Assembly (NCBI GenBank): GCA_027009605.1
Contig: JALVCY010000264.1
Location: 1 to 12,779, forward strand
Source: Saprospiraceae bacterium
GTDB taxonomy: Bacteria; Bacteroidota; Bacteroidia; Chitinophagales; Saprospiraceae
Reading direction: 5' to 3'
Length of the DNA: 12,779 bases
Under the pieces are notes generated by a model. The model made no database searches and was not told the DNA's origin. It was given only the letters and a program-made list of their open reading frames with translations. Of this stretch, positions 1 to 6,354 are shown piece after piece. The translations under genes were made by a program, and so were the position numbers. Position 1 is the stretch's first letter. Each line of letters opens with the position of its first letter.

Positions 1-123
1 GGGGCTTTTTTTTGTACCACACCGGTGGAATTAACCGCCAAATGGATGACAATTTGAATAAAAAAAACACGATTCCTAATGTTTTCTTTGGGCGTAGTCG
101 GGTTTACTTTTTTAGGCAATCAA

Positions 124-500
124 ATGGGGCTAAAGCCCCTAATTGTTTTGCTTCCGGCAAAGCAAAACCAACGGCAAAGCAAGCCCAAAGCTTGGCGCTG
201 AATCTCGCCGGTACTTCCGAATTCATTCGGGAGATGGAGAGCAAGCTTTTTTTAGCCAAATAAATTTGGCTGCTACCAACACGGCAAAGCAAAACCAACG
301 GCAAAGTAAAACCAACAGCAAAGTAAAACCAACGACAAAGCAAGCCCAAAGCTTGGCGCTGAATCTCACCGGTACTTCCGAATTCATTCGGGAGATGGAG
401 AGCAAGCTTTTTTCAGCCAAATAAATTTGGCTGCTACCAACACGGCAAAGTAAAACCAACAGTAAAATAAGCTAAAGTCCCCAATAGTTTTACTTCTGCT
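124..500. repeat. composite repeat array with two 161-bp tandem modules
   Basis: The sequence from about 172 recurs with a 161-bp offset: 181-299 matches 342-460 with only about three substitutions (for example ctcgccgg versus ctcaccgg). Each module contains two small inverted repeats: CCGAAT-tc-ATTCGG (217-230 and 378-391) and AGCCAAAT-aa-ATTTGGCT (254-271 and 415-432). The joints between modules are 17-bp tandem units (see separate entry). A diverged copy of the left edge (gctaaagcccctaattg..., 129-156) returns at the right edge (gctaaagtccccaatag..., 471-498), so the whole array has related borders. The left edge also carries the palindrome GGGGCTAAAGCCCC (126-139) and a stem gttttgctt/aagcaaaac (144-168). 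Open frames across this stretch are low-complexity and run through repeats on both strands, so no gene is called. It resembles REP/MITE-like intergenic repeats; no associated transposase is visible. Confidence 0.8.
283..350. repeat. 17-bp tandem repeats (ggcaaagcaaaaccaac type)
   Basis: Four consecutive 17-bp units lie at 283-299, 300-316, 317-333 and 334-350. They differ at one or two positions, and the last degenerates into the start of the second 161-bp module. Further single units sit at 156-172 and 444-460, flanking the modules. Because the unit also occurs at both module edges, unequal exchange between units is a simple explanation for the 161-bp duplication. There are no unique spacers, so this is not a CRISPR array. 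Confidence 0.75.
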
Positions 501-555
501 TCGTCCGTTAAAACTACCAGTAAAGCAAGGCTAAAGCCAAGAATTTGTAGCGTTG

Positions 556-594
556 CTTAGTGTAAACTTAGTGTTATCTTCGTGCCCTTAGTGG
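556..594. repeat. 11-bp periodic CTTAGTG repeat
   Basis: The units CTTAGTGTAAA (556-566), CTTAGTGTTAT (567-577), CTTCGTGCC (578-586) and CTTAGTGG (587-594) follow one another with a period close to 11 bp. An inverted copy, cactaag, follows at about 618-624. Degenerate intergenic runs of the type 'cttagtg/ctttgtg' are familiar from many environmental bacterial genomes. No function can be assigned from the sequence. Confidence 0.5.
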
Positions 595-680
595 TAAGGA
601 AAAATGTAATGCCTAAGCACTAAGTACGTGTGACTCAGACATCTACAAAGAAGATAGGTAGCAACCAAAAGGAAAAAACA

Positions 681-716
681 AAAAAAAGCACCCAAGCCAA
701 AGGCCTAGATGCTTTT
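681..716 (-). terminator. rho-independent terminator of the BON-LysM gene
   Basis: Read on the minus strand, AAAGCATCTAGGCC, loop TTT, GGCTTGGGTGCTTT form a 14-bp stem with four G-U wobbles (stem 685-715), followed directly by a run of U (A-tract 681-687 on the plus strand). It starts 26 nt after the stop codon of the minus-strand gene at 741. The stem is also flanked by T-rich sequence on the plus strand (713-723), so weak bidirectional activity is possible. Confidence 0.8.
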
Positions 717-740
717 ACTTTTTCCCGTAAGGGCGTATCC

Positions 741-1211
741 CTACTTCAAAGGAATCTTAATTTCCTGACCGGGGAAAATCTTATTAGGATCGTCCAAAAT
801 ATCCTTATTGGCTTCAAAGATTTCCTTGTATTTCATAGGGTCTCCAAAATAACGCTTCGCAATCTTAGAAAGCGAATCTCCTTTTTGGATGACATACGTC
901 TCAAACTCAGGCGCAGGAGGCGCTGCCACTTCAAGATTGTCATTCACACTATACACACCATCGACCGCATTTAGCGCCGTCACAATAGCATTGCGCTCCT
1001 CTTCAGACTGAATTAAGCCGCCAACCGTAGCCACGTTATCGTAGAAATCAAGGTTTAGGTTTTCCACATTAATTCCGAGTGTAGCAATCGTATTGTCGAG
1101 AATCATCAACTTCTGTTGACGCATCATTTCATCCGCATTGGCGCTTACGTCCGGTTTTGGAGGCGTTGGTACACTCTTTTTTTTGTTCTTAAGAAAGTCA
1201 AATAGACCCAT
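741..1211 (-). CDS. kbp: BON-LysM protein, Kbp/YgaU-like
   Basis: A 156-residue protein with a BON domain (about residues 33-95, including DFYDNVATVGG and VDGVYSVNDNL) followed by a C-terminal LysM domain (about 104-155, with YVIQKGDSLSKIAKRYFGD and the end DPNKIFPGQEIKIP). Domain order, the MGLF start and the length match E. coli Kbp (YgaU, 149 residues), a soluble potassium-binding protein whose BON and LysM domains close around K+. No signal peptide is visible, which fits a cytoplasmic protein rather than a cell-wall binder. The start at 1211 is preferred because it gives the family's MGLF N-terminus; an in-frame ATG at 1253 would add 14 residues (MIGMSSFFIKIIYQ) lying in the promoter-proximal leader. 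It is monocistronic with its own terminator and is transcribed divergently from secDF. Function in this organism is inferred from homology. Confidence 0.85.
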   Translation of the reverse strand: MGLFDFLKNKKKSVPTPPKPDVSANADEMMRQQKLMILDNTIATLGINVENLNLDFYDNVATVGGLIQSEEERNAIVTALNAVDGVYSVNDNLEVAAPPAPEFETYVIQKGDSLSKIAKRYFGDPMKYKEIFEANKDILDDPNKIFPGQEIKIPLK

Positions 1212-1271
1212 TTGGTAAATAATTTTGATGAAAAATGACGACATACCAATCAAATGACCGGAAGTCTAGTA

Positions 1272-1279
1272 CAAAGGTA
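1272..1279 (-). promoter_or_regulatory. -7 box rebuilt at the end of a mobile element
   Basis: On the minus strand this reads TACCTTTG, a perfect match to the Bacteroidota -7 consensus TAnnTTTG. It is made from the last bases of the inserted element (GTTAC) joined to the target duplication (CTTTGTAC). No TTG lies 17-23 bp upstream inside the element, so the -33 part is lacking. It is about 60 bp from the kbp start codon. Activity is uncertain. Confidence 0.35.
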
Positions 1280-1355
1280 ACTATTTAGCCACCCGCTAAT
1301 TTTTGCTAGAAAATGCCTATTTTCTATCTAAAAATTGGGGCACCTAAACAGTTAC
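1277..1355. mobile_element. MITE-like element, copy A (79 bp, internally deleted)
   Basis: The element starts GTAACTATTTAG and ends CTAAACAGTTAC (inverted ends) and is flanked by a perfect 8-bp direct duplication, gtacaaag, at 1269-1276 and 1356-1363. Compared with the 164-bp copy at 4924-5087 it lacks the central part. The join falls exactly where the long copy has the direct repeat aaaatgcc twice (left arm 'agaaaatgccc', right arm 'aaaaatgccta'), so it looks like a deletion between those repeats. It has no coding capacity. GTAA ends with 8-bp duplications are typical of IS66-family insertion sequences, so mobilisation in trans by such a transposase is the likely origin (inference). Confidence 0.85.
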
Positions 1356-1358
1356 GTA

Positions 1359-1390
1359 CAAAGATAGGATATTTCAAGCATACAAACCAA
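1359..1390 (-). promoter_or_regulatory. putative original kbp promoter (TTG-N21-TATCTTTG)
   Basis: On the minus strand TTG (1388-1390) is followed after 21 bp by TATCTTTG (1359-1366), fitting the Bacteroidota sigma consensus TTG-N17-23-TAnnTTTG. The mobile element at 1277-1355 was inserted so that the last four bases of this -7 box (CTTTG...) belong to the duplicated target. The promoter is therefore still intact upstream of the element, and transcripts starting here would pass through the 79-bp insertion before reaching the gene at 1211. Confidence 0.5.
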
Positions 1391-1787
1391 CTTCTAACCG
1401 GTTGATTTTCATTGAGTCCCACCCCAAAATAGGTTTTGGGAACAAAAAAACAGGTGGCTCTGCCCTATAATCTTCAAAAACAAAAAAATAGCGAAAAAAC
1501 AAGCTGCAACATTTTAGGTTATTATGCTGTAAAACCACTATATTTGCGCTACTTTTGAAAAAGTGAACCACAAAATTATTATTTCGCCAAATTTTTGGCA
1601 ACAGATGAAAAGTTGGTCTGTCTCTTTTTTTTCAGCTTTGATTTTGTAATTTATTCATTTTGAACCAATTATAGAGTGATTTATTCATTTATATTTTTGG
1701 TTTTTATTCCTTTTGGAATAATTCTTGGATGGATTACGATTTTAGCTAACAAAGGACACACTAACTCCGACAAAAAGTTTTTTACGA
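1364..1787. other. non-coding divergent region between kbp and secDF
   Basis: AT-rich, with no convincing gene. It holds the putative kbp promoter at its left end, a stem CCCAAAA-tagg-TTTTGGG (1423-1440), a stem GCCAAA-tt-TTTGGC (1586-1599) and two plus-strand -7-like motifs, TATATTTG (1539-1546) and TACTTTTG (1550-1557), either of which could serve secDF with a leader of more than 200 nt. Neither has a TTG at the usual distance upstream. A short open frame from 1676 encodes a hydrophobic start but runs out of frame into secDF and is not called. Confidence 0.4.
1539..1557 (+). promoter_or_regulatory. weak candidate -7 boxes for secDF
   Basis: TATATTTG and TACTTTTG, 3 bp apart, both match TAnnTTTG on the plus strand upstream of secDF. 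No matching TTG element is found 17-23 bp upstream of either, and the distance to the start codon is about 230 bp, so this is only a suggestion. Confidence 0.25.
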
Positions 1788-4700
1788 ATGCAAACAAAAG
1801 GATTGTTCAAAGTATTACTGATTATGCTGACGATTGTCTGTCTATATCAGTACTTATTAATCTTCCCTACCAGAAAAGTAGAGAAGAAAGCCGATGCATT
1901 TGCGACTCAAAAAAGCTCTTCTATATCTGATGCTGCGCTACAAAGCAAAGCATTCAAAAAGTTTAGAAGTCAGTTTTTGGATTCCGCATCGACAGAGACA
2001 GCGCTTAACATTCCACTCATCAAGAAGTTTACTTATGATGATTTGAAATCTCAACAACTAGCTTTGGGATTGGATTTGAAAGGGGGAATGAGCGTAATTC
2101 TTCAGATTGACCTGAAAAATTTCTTTTTTGAACTATCCAAAGAAAGTAAAAATAAAGGCTTTGACAAAGCCTTAGATGTGGCTCAAGCCGAAATGGCCAA
2201 CGGCGGGGATTTTATTGATAGCTTTGAGAAGGCTTACAAAAAGTATTCGGATGGCACTAAGCTGGCTGATATTTTTAGCCGCAACGAATCGCTTAGAGAC
2301 AATATCTCTGCCAACGCTTCTGATGCTGCCGTACTCTCTCTCTTGCGAGAAAAAGCCAATGAAGCCGTCCAACAAACGTTTTTGCGTTTGCGCAAGCGGA
2401 TTGATAAATTAGGCGTTGTTCAGCCTAATATCTCTTTGGATGAAAACCGAAACCTGATTATCGTAGAATTGCCGGGGATGGAAAATCCAGAAACCGCTCG
2501 TAGATATATTTCTACGGTAGCCAAATTAGAGTTTTGGGATACCTACCGTCTAAATGACCCGGGCATTGCGGACGCCTTTATGGCCGCTGACAAAAAGCTC
2601 CAAGAAACTTTGGGTAAAGTCAAGACTGTAGAAGCCCCCAAAGACTCTACTTTGACATACAAATATGATGACAACGGGAATGTAATAGATTCTACTTGGG
2701 AAGTTAAGGCCGCTCCAAAAACGGATATCGGCCCCTTATTTGCTAACTTTCAACTGGGTTATACACAAGACGGATTGCCGGCTTCGCCCGTGATGGGCTA
2801 TGCCAATAAAAACAGAAGAGACACCATCTCGAAGTTATTGGATAGACCGGAAGTCAAAGCGCTTTTCCCACAAGACATCAAGTTCTTATGGTCTTATAAG
2901 CCGGTCGATGATGACAAAAACAAATACACCTACATGTTGTATGCCATCCAAAAGCCTTACGGAAAATCTTCTGCGCCACTGGAGGGCGATCATATAACCA
3001 ATGCTGCCACCAATACAGATCCAACTACGGGAGAAATAATGGTCACCTTAAACATGGACAACCAAGGCGCCAAAGTTTGGGGGGATATGACTTCCAAAGC
3101 TTTTGCCAACGGCAAGCGGGAAGTCGCTATCGCCCTTGATAACGAAGTGGTCTCTTCTCCTAGAGTACAAAGTGCTATCTTAGGTGGAAATACCCAGATT
3201 TCCGGTAACTTTAGCGTTGCGGAAGCGACCGAATTAGCCAACATCCTGGAAGTCGGTAAATTACCCGCCAAAACGACCATCATCCAAGAACAATTGATTG
3301 GCCCATCTCTAGGAAAAGGCAACATCACCAAGAGTTTTAACTCTGTGGCTCTGGCCTTTGTTTTATTGTTACTATTTATGGTCGCCTACTATGCCTTTGG
3401 GGGGATGGTTGCGGTGGTCTCTCTCGTGGCCAACTTGTTCTTTATCTTTGGAGCTTTGGCCTCATACGGCACCGTGCTGACCTTACCGGGTATTGCAGGT
3501 ATTGTATTGACTTTGGGTATGGCCGTGGATGCCAACGTTATCATCTATGAACGGATACGGGAAGAACTGCGAGCCGGAAAGTCGCCGAAACAAGCGATTA
3601 AAGATGGATTTAAGCATTCCTACTCGGCGATTATTGATGCCAACGTAACCTCCTTATTGACGGCGATGGTCTTATCTTATTTTGGTCTCGGCCCGATTAA
3701 AGGATTTGCGGTCGTCTTGATTATTGGTATCTTAAGTTCTATGTTAACGGCGCTGGTATTAACCAAGTTAATCATAGATTGGTGGGTTGCCAAAGGCAAG
3801 CCTGTCTCTTTCAGTTATCCGTGGTCGGCTAATTTTTTGACTAATACGAATGTTGATTGGATTGGCTTGCGCAAATATGGTTACATTTTTTCCAGTGTGG
3901 TCATTTTGATTGGTGCGGGTCTATTTTTTACACGCGGATTTGACTTAGGCGTGGACTTTACCGGTGGATACTCTTATAGTGTAAAGTTTGATCCTTCCGT
4001 CAATGTAGATGCCAACGCCATTAGAGCAGAATTGAAAAAACAGTTTGGCTCTGAACCCACCGTAAAAGTGGTCAGTACCGATAATACCTTTAATATTATC
4101 ACCAAGTATCTGATTGATAGCTCTGACCCCAAGGCCATTGATGAAGTGACGCACAAACTCTACGAAGGAGTTAATGCACTATCCGGTGGCAGTCTCAATG
4201 AAGAAGCATTTAAAGATGTTGCTTCTTCCGGTACTAAGATTATTAGTTCTAGTAAAGTAGGCCCAACGATAGCAGATGATATACGGGCGAGTTCATTCAA
4301 GTCTGCCTTAGTCGCTTTGGCATTGATATTCTTGTACTTGTTCATTCGTTTCCGCAAATGGCAATTTAGTATGGGAGCAGTCATCGCCCTATTCCACGAT
4401 GTATTGGCGACATTGAGTATGTTCTTAATCTTAGAGCACTTGATGCCTTTCTCCATGGAAATCAACCAAGCCTTTGTGGCAGCGATTTTGACGGTGATTG
4501 GATATTCGGTAAACGATACGGTGGTAGTTTATGACCGTATCCGTGAATTTATCGATGAACATCGCGGCACCACCAAGAAAGAAGTCTTTAACTTGGCCAT
4601 CAACCGGACATTGAGTAGAACCTTGATTACATCAATAACAACTTTGATTGTCATTTTGATTCTATTGATTTTTGGTGGAGACAGTATCAAAGGTTTTGCC

Positions 4701-4865
4701 TTTGCTATCATGTGGGGTATTATTTTTGGTACTTACTCTTCAATCTTTATTGCCTCTGCTTCAGTTGTGGATTTAACAGGAGATTGGAATCCAATGGCCA
4801 AAAAAGCCACCCAATCGACTTATAAATCGAAAAAGAAGATTAAGAAGGCGACTAGTACGAAGTAA
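1788..4865 (+). CDS. secDF: protein translocase subunit SecDF (fused SecD-SecF)
   Basis: The inner-membrane Sec accessory subunit of the RND superfamily uses the proton gradient to help pull exported proteins through SecYEG. This 1025-residue form fuses SecD and SecF, as is usual in Bacteroidota. Visible parts: first membrane helix (about 6-26); the SecD motif LGLDLKGG (93-100); a large periplasmic domain to about residue 510; the SecD membrane block (about 518-690) with GIAGIVLTLGMAVDANV, whose D581 corresponds to the essential proton-path Asp; SecF first helix (about 697-717) followed by DLGVDFTGG (D723); SecF membrane block (about 836-1000) with GYSVNDTVVVYDRIREF (D910); and a lysine-rich cytoplasmic tail. 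Length and motifs are complete, with no frameshift. The ATG at 1788 is chosen because it is immediately followed by the first membrane helix. The gene is monocistronic, ending at a strong terminator. Confidence 0.97.
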   Translation: MQTKGLFKVLLIMLTIVCLYQYLLIFPTRKVEKKADAFATQKSSSISDAALQSKAFKKFRSQFLDSASTETALNIPLIKKFTYDDLKSQQLALGLDLKGGMSVILQIDLKNFFFELSKESKNKGFDKALDVAQAEMANGGDFIDSFEKAYKKYSDGTKLADIFSRNESLRDNISANASDAAVLSLLREKANEAVQQTFLRLRKRIDKLGVVQPNISLDENRNLIIVELPGMENPETARRYISTVAKLEFWDTYRLNDPGIADAFMAADKKLQETLGKVKTVEAPKDSTLTYKYDDNGNVIDSTWEVKAAPKTDIGPLFANFQLGYTQDGLPASPVMGYANKNRRDTISKLLDRPEVKALFPQDIKFLWSYKPVDDDKNKYTYMLYAIQKPYGKSSAPLEGDHITNAATNTDPTTGEIMVTLNMDNQGAKVWGDMTSKAFANGKREVAIALDNEVVSSPRVQSAILGGNTQISGNFSVAEATELANILEVGKLPAKTTIIQEQLIGPSLGKGNITKSFNSVALAFVLLLLFMVAYYAFGGMVAVVSLVANLFFIFGALASYGTVLTLPGIAGIVLTLGMAVDANVIIYERIREELRAGKSPKQAIKDGFKHSYSAIIDANVTSLLTAMVLSYFGLGPIKGFAVVLIIGILSSMLTALVLTKLIIDWWVAKGKPVSFSYPWSANFLTNTNVDWIGLRKYGYIFSSVVILIGAGLFFTRGFDLGVDFTGGYSYSVKFDPSVNVDANAIRAELKKQFGSEPTVKVVSTDNTFNIITKYLIDSSDPKAIDEVTHKLYEGVNALSGGSLNEEAFKDVASSGTKIISSSKVGPTIADDIRASSFKSALVALALIFLYLFIRFRKWQFSMGAVIALFHDVLATLSMFLILEHLMPFSMEINQAFVAAILTVIGYSVNDTVVVYDRIREFIDEHRGTTKKEVFNLAINRTLSRTLITSITTLIVILILLIFGGDSIKGFAFAIMWGIIFGTYSSIFIASASVVDLTGDWNPMAKKATQSTYKSKKKIKKATSTK

Positions 4866-4889
4866 CCGGTACAGCATCTTTCGATAAAA

Positions 4890-4923
4890 AAGAAGCAATC
4901 CTTTATGGGTTGCTTCTTTTTTT
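4890..4923 (+). terminator. rho-independent terminator of secDF
   Basis: Stem AAGAAGCAATCC / GGGTTGCTTCTT (12 bp including one G-U pair) with loop TTTAT, followed by seven T (4917-4923). It begins 25 nt after the stop codon. The mobile element at 4924 starts right after the T-tract; its 8-bp target duplication is cttttttt, the 3' end of the stem plus the T-tract, so the terminator remains intact. Confidence 0.9.
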
Positions 4924-5087
4924 GTAACTGTTTAGCTACCCGCTAATTTTTGCTAGAAAATGCCCTTTTTGCGCCTGTTTTTGCTAAAATTTTCTCACGT
5001 AGCCCAGCTACGCTTCAAAAATTGTAGCTTCAGCATACACAAAAATGCCTATTTTCTATCTAAAAATTGGGGCATCTAAATAGTTAC
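4924..5087. mobile_element. MITE-like foldback element, copy B (164 bp, complete)
   Basis: Starts GTAACTGTTTAGCTACCC and ends with the inverted form GGGGCATCTAAATAGTTAC. Perfect 8-bp direct duplications, cttttttt, flank it at 4916-4923 and 5088-5095. The two arms are imperfectly complementary along their whole length, meeting at CGTAGC-cca-GCTACG (4998-5012), whose centre is the centre of the element, so either strand could fold into one long hairpin. There is no open reading frame of note. It inserted at the end of the secDF terminator. GTAA ends and 8-bp duplications suggest an IS66-type transposase acting in trans. Confidence 0.9.
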
Positions 5088-5095
5088 CTTTTTTT

Positions 5096-5174
5096 GTAAC
5101 TGTCTAGCTACCCGCTAATTTTTGCTAGAAAATGCCCTTTTTGCACCTGTTTTTGCTAAAATTTTCTCACGTAG
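5096..5174. mobile_element. MITE-like element, copy C (left arm only)
   Basis: Begins GTAACTGTCTAGCTACCC directly after the right-hand cttttttt duplication of copy B and matches copy B up to 'tctcacgtag', the apex of the hairpin. The right arm and right end are missing; instead the sequence passes into a 32-bp palindrome that shares the bases cgtag at the junction. Differences from copy B are single substitutions (gtctag for gtttag, gcacc for gcgcc), so it is a separate or aged copy rather than an assembly duplicate. Confidence 0.8.
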
Positions 5175-5200
5175 GGACGCACGGCCGTGCGTCCCTACGT
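5169..5200. repeat. 32-bp perfect palindrome (REP-like)
   Basis: The arm acGTAGGGACGCACGG is followed by its exact reverse complement, centred at 5184/5185, with no loop. It is far more GC-rich than the surrounding sequence and sits exactly where copy C of the mobile element breaks off. From memory, GTAGGGACGCAC-type palindromes recur in intergenic regions of many unrelated bacteria, which would make it a dispersed REP-like element; that needs a database search. Confidence 0.8.
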
Positions 5201-5590
5201 TTTCGGAGCAAACACAACTTTTGAAAAATTAAATCTCCTATCAAATAGGATGATTAAGACCGTTAGGGCAACCATTCATGGCAAAAAAAGGTACAGTTTG
5301 TGAAAAAGATGGCAGATTTTATAGGTAAATCTTGAATTTGCCACTTTTCTGTACTAACTTGGAGCTAGTTAAGCATTCTGCCCGCCGGCTCAATAGCTCA
5401 ACTGAATAACTAGTAATGCGGATATTTTCCATAATTCTCTATGCGTAGTCCTTTTGTATTGCGTGTTAGATTGTAATATTTTAAAACCTTCTGATATTTT
5501 TTTACCCTAACTACTACATTCGTGTAGCCCAAAACACACCAAAATGATTACAACAATAGGCTTCTTGGCAAACCATACAAGCATAACCCT
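5201..5590. other. non-coding stretch upstream of the first LytTR regulator
   Basis: No open frame looks coding. It contains a bulged inverted repeat at 5291-5354 (outer arms GTACAG/CTGTAC, middle arms AAAAAGatGGCA/TGCCACTTTT, inner arms AGATTT/AAATCT). It also has mutually exclusive short pairings TAACT (5355-5359) with AGTTA (5367-5371), or CTAGTTA (5365-5371) with TAACTAG (5407-5413), and a small stem CTACA-ttcg-TGTAG near 5517-5530. The promoter of the following regulator must lie here, but no clean TTG/TAnnTTTG pair was found. Confidence 0.4.
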
Positions 5591-6340
5591 ATGCTAATAC
5601 ATTCACCTTTCCCAATAAAAATGCTCATTTTTGACCCGGATAGAGCCGCAGCTAAAAAGCTGCAAAAGCAGATTGCGGGCTTGGGTATTCAGCGCACTAC
5701 CATTGTCAACAAAGCCGGTGATTTAGCAAGCTACTTACACAAACACCATTTTGACCTTATCATATTAGATATTTTTTCGGAAGAAAAAAACGTAGAATTA
5801 GAATTAATACGAGAGACCCAAATACCGTTTATTATTTATACTTCTATTTCTGATGACCAAACTATAGAAAAAGCCATTAAACTAGGCACTAGTTCCTATC
5901 TCCTAAAACCCACTTCCACGGCGCAATGGTCTGTAACCATTCAGCATATTATCAAATCCGGGCTTATTCAATCTAATTATACTTGGCTTTCCAATGCCGG
6001 AAAAAAAATACGCATTATTAAACAACAGGTTCTTTGTACCATCGCACACGGGCATCTTTCTCATATCCTACTTGCTGACGGGACAAGATACACCATCAAA
6101 AATCAATTGAACAAAATCTCTCGTTCTCTCAATATTCCATCCCTAAAACAAATAAACAGAAGCTGCTTTGTCAACCTAGACTTAATTACAGAATATGACC
6201 AAAATGCCATTATCCTACCCATTCAGATATCCACGCCACACCATCCAATAACCAATAAAATTAAATTTGGAAGAACCTACCGAAATGATATTTTTGAATA
6301 CTTCGAGCAAGAAGTAAACAAGACCCAACCTCTAACTTAA
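5591..6340 (+). CDS. LytTR-family response regulator (first copy)
   Basis: A 249-residue response regulator: receiver domain (about 10-125) followed by a LytTR DNA-binding domain (about 133-238). Receiver residues are present: acidic pair D15/D17 (MLIFDPD), phospho-acceptor D60 (LIILDIF), T84 (IIYTS) and K106 followed by Pro (YLLKP). The LytTR part has the typical INRSCFVNLDLI segment (about 188-199). Such proteins bind direct repeats in promoters when phosphorylated by a sensor kinase, often for cell-surface or extracellular functions. No kinase gene is adjacent; the nearest is the propeller kinase beyond the second regulator, so this may be a second output of the same kinase. The start is uncertain: ATG at 5621 (residue 11) would begin right at the first receiver strand. 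It ends 14 bp before a mobile element. Confidence 0.9.
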   Translation: MLIHSPFPIKMLIFDPDRAAAKKLQKQIAGLGIQRTTIVNKAGDLASYLHKHHFDLIILDIFSEEKNVELELIRETQIPFIIYTSISDDQTIEKAIKLGTSSYLLKPTSTAQWSVTIQHIIKSGLIQSNYTWLSNAGKKIRIIKQQVLCTIAHGHLSHILLADGTRYTIKNQLNKISRSLNIPSLKQINRSCFVNLDLITEYDQNAIILPIQISTPHHPITNKIKFGRTYRNDIFEYFEQEVNKTQPLT

Positions 6341-6354
6341 AACGCAAGAGAAAG

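Noticed and set aside
12..424. Overlapping open frames of about 80-90 codons on both strands at the left end
   Set aside because: They run through the 161-bp and 17-bp repeats, are repetitive at protein level and occur on both strands at once; the openness follows from the repeat composition.
156..460. Possible CRISPR array from regularly recurring 17-bp units
   Set aside because: Units are directly adjacent or separated by an identical module; there are no unique spacers, and no cas genes are present.
630..974. 114-codon plus-strand frame
   Set aside because: It lies antisense to the terminator and to the LysM and BON coding region of the minus-strand gene, whose identity is clear.
1212..1253. 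Longer start for the BON-LysM protein at 1253
   Set aside because: It adds residues with no counterpart in the family, and the internal ATG gives the conserved MGLF start.
1423..1440. CCCAAAA-tagg-TTTTGGG hairpin as a terminator
   Set aside because: It is followed by an A-rich, not T-rich, run on the plus strand and by no T-run on the minus strand, and there is no gene end nearby.
1374..1601. 75-codon minus-strand frame upstream of kbp
   Set aside because: Its protein is compositionally odd, crosses the putative kbp promoter and several inverted repeats, and resembles no known family.
1676..1930. 84-codon frame with a hydrophobic N-terminus just before secDF
   Set aside because: It overlaps secDF by more than 140 bp in another frame, and the part after the first 25 residues has no recognisable features. 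The hydrophobic start is expected from AT-rich DNA.
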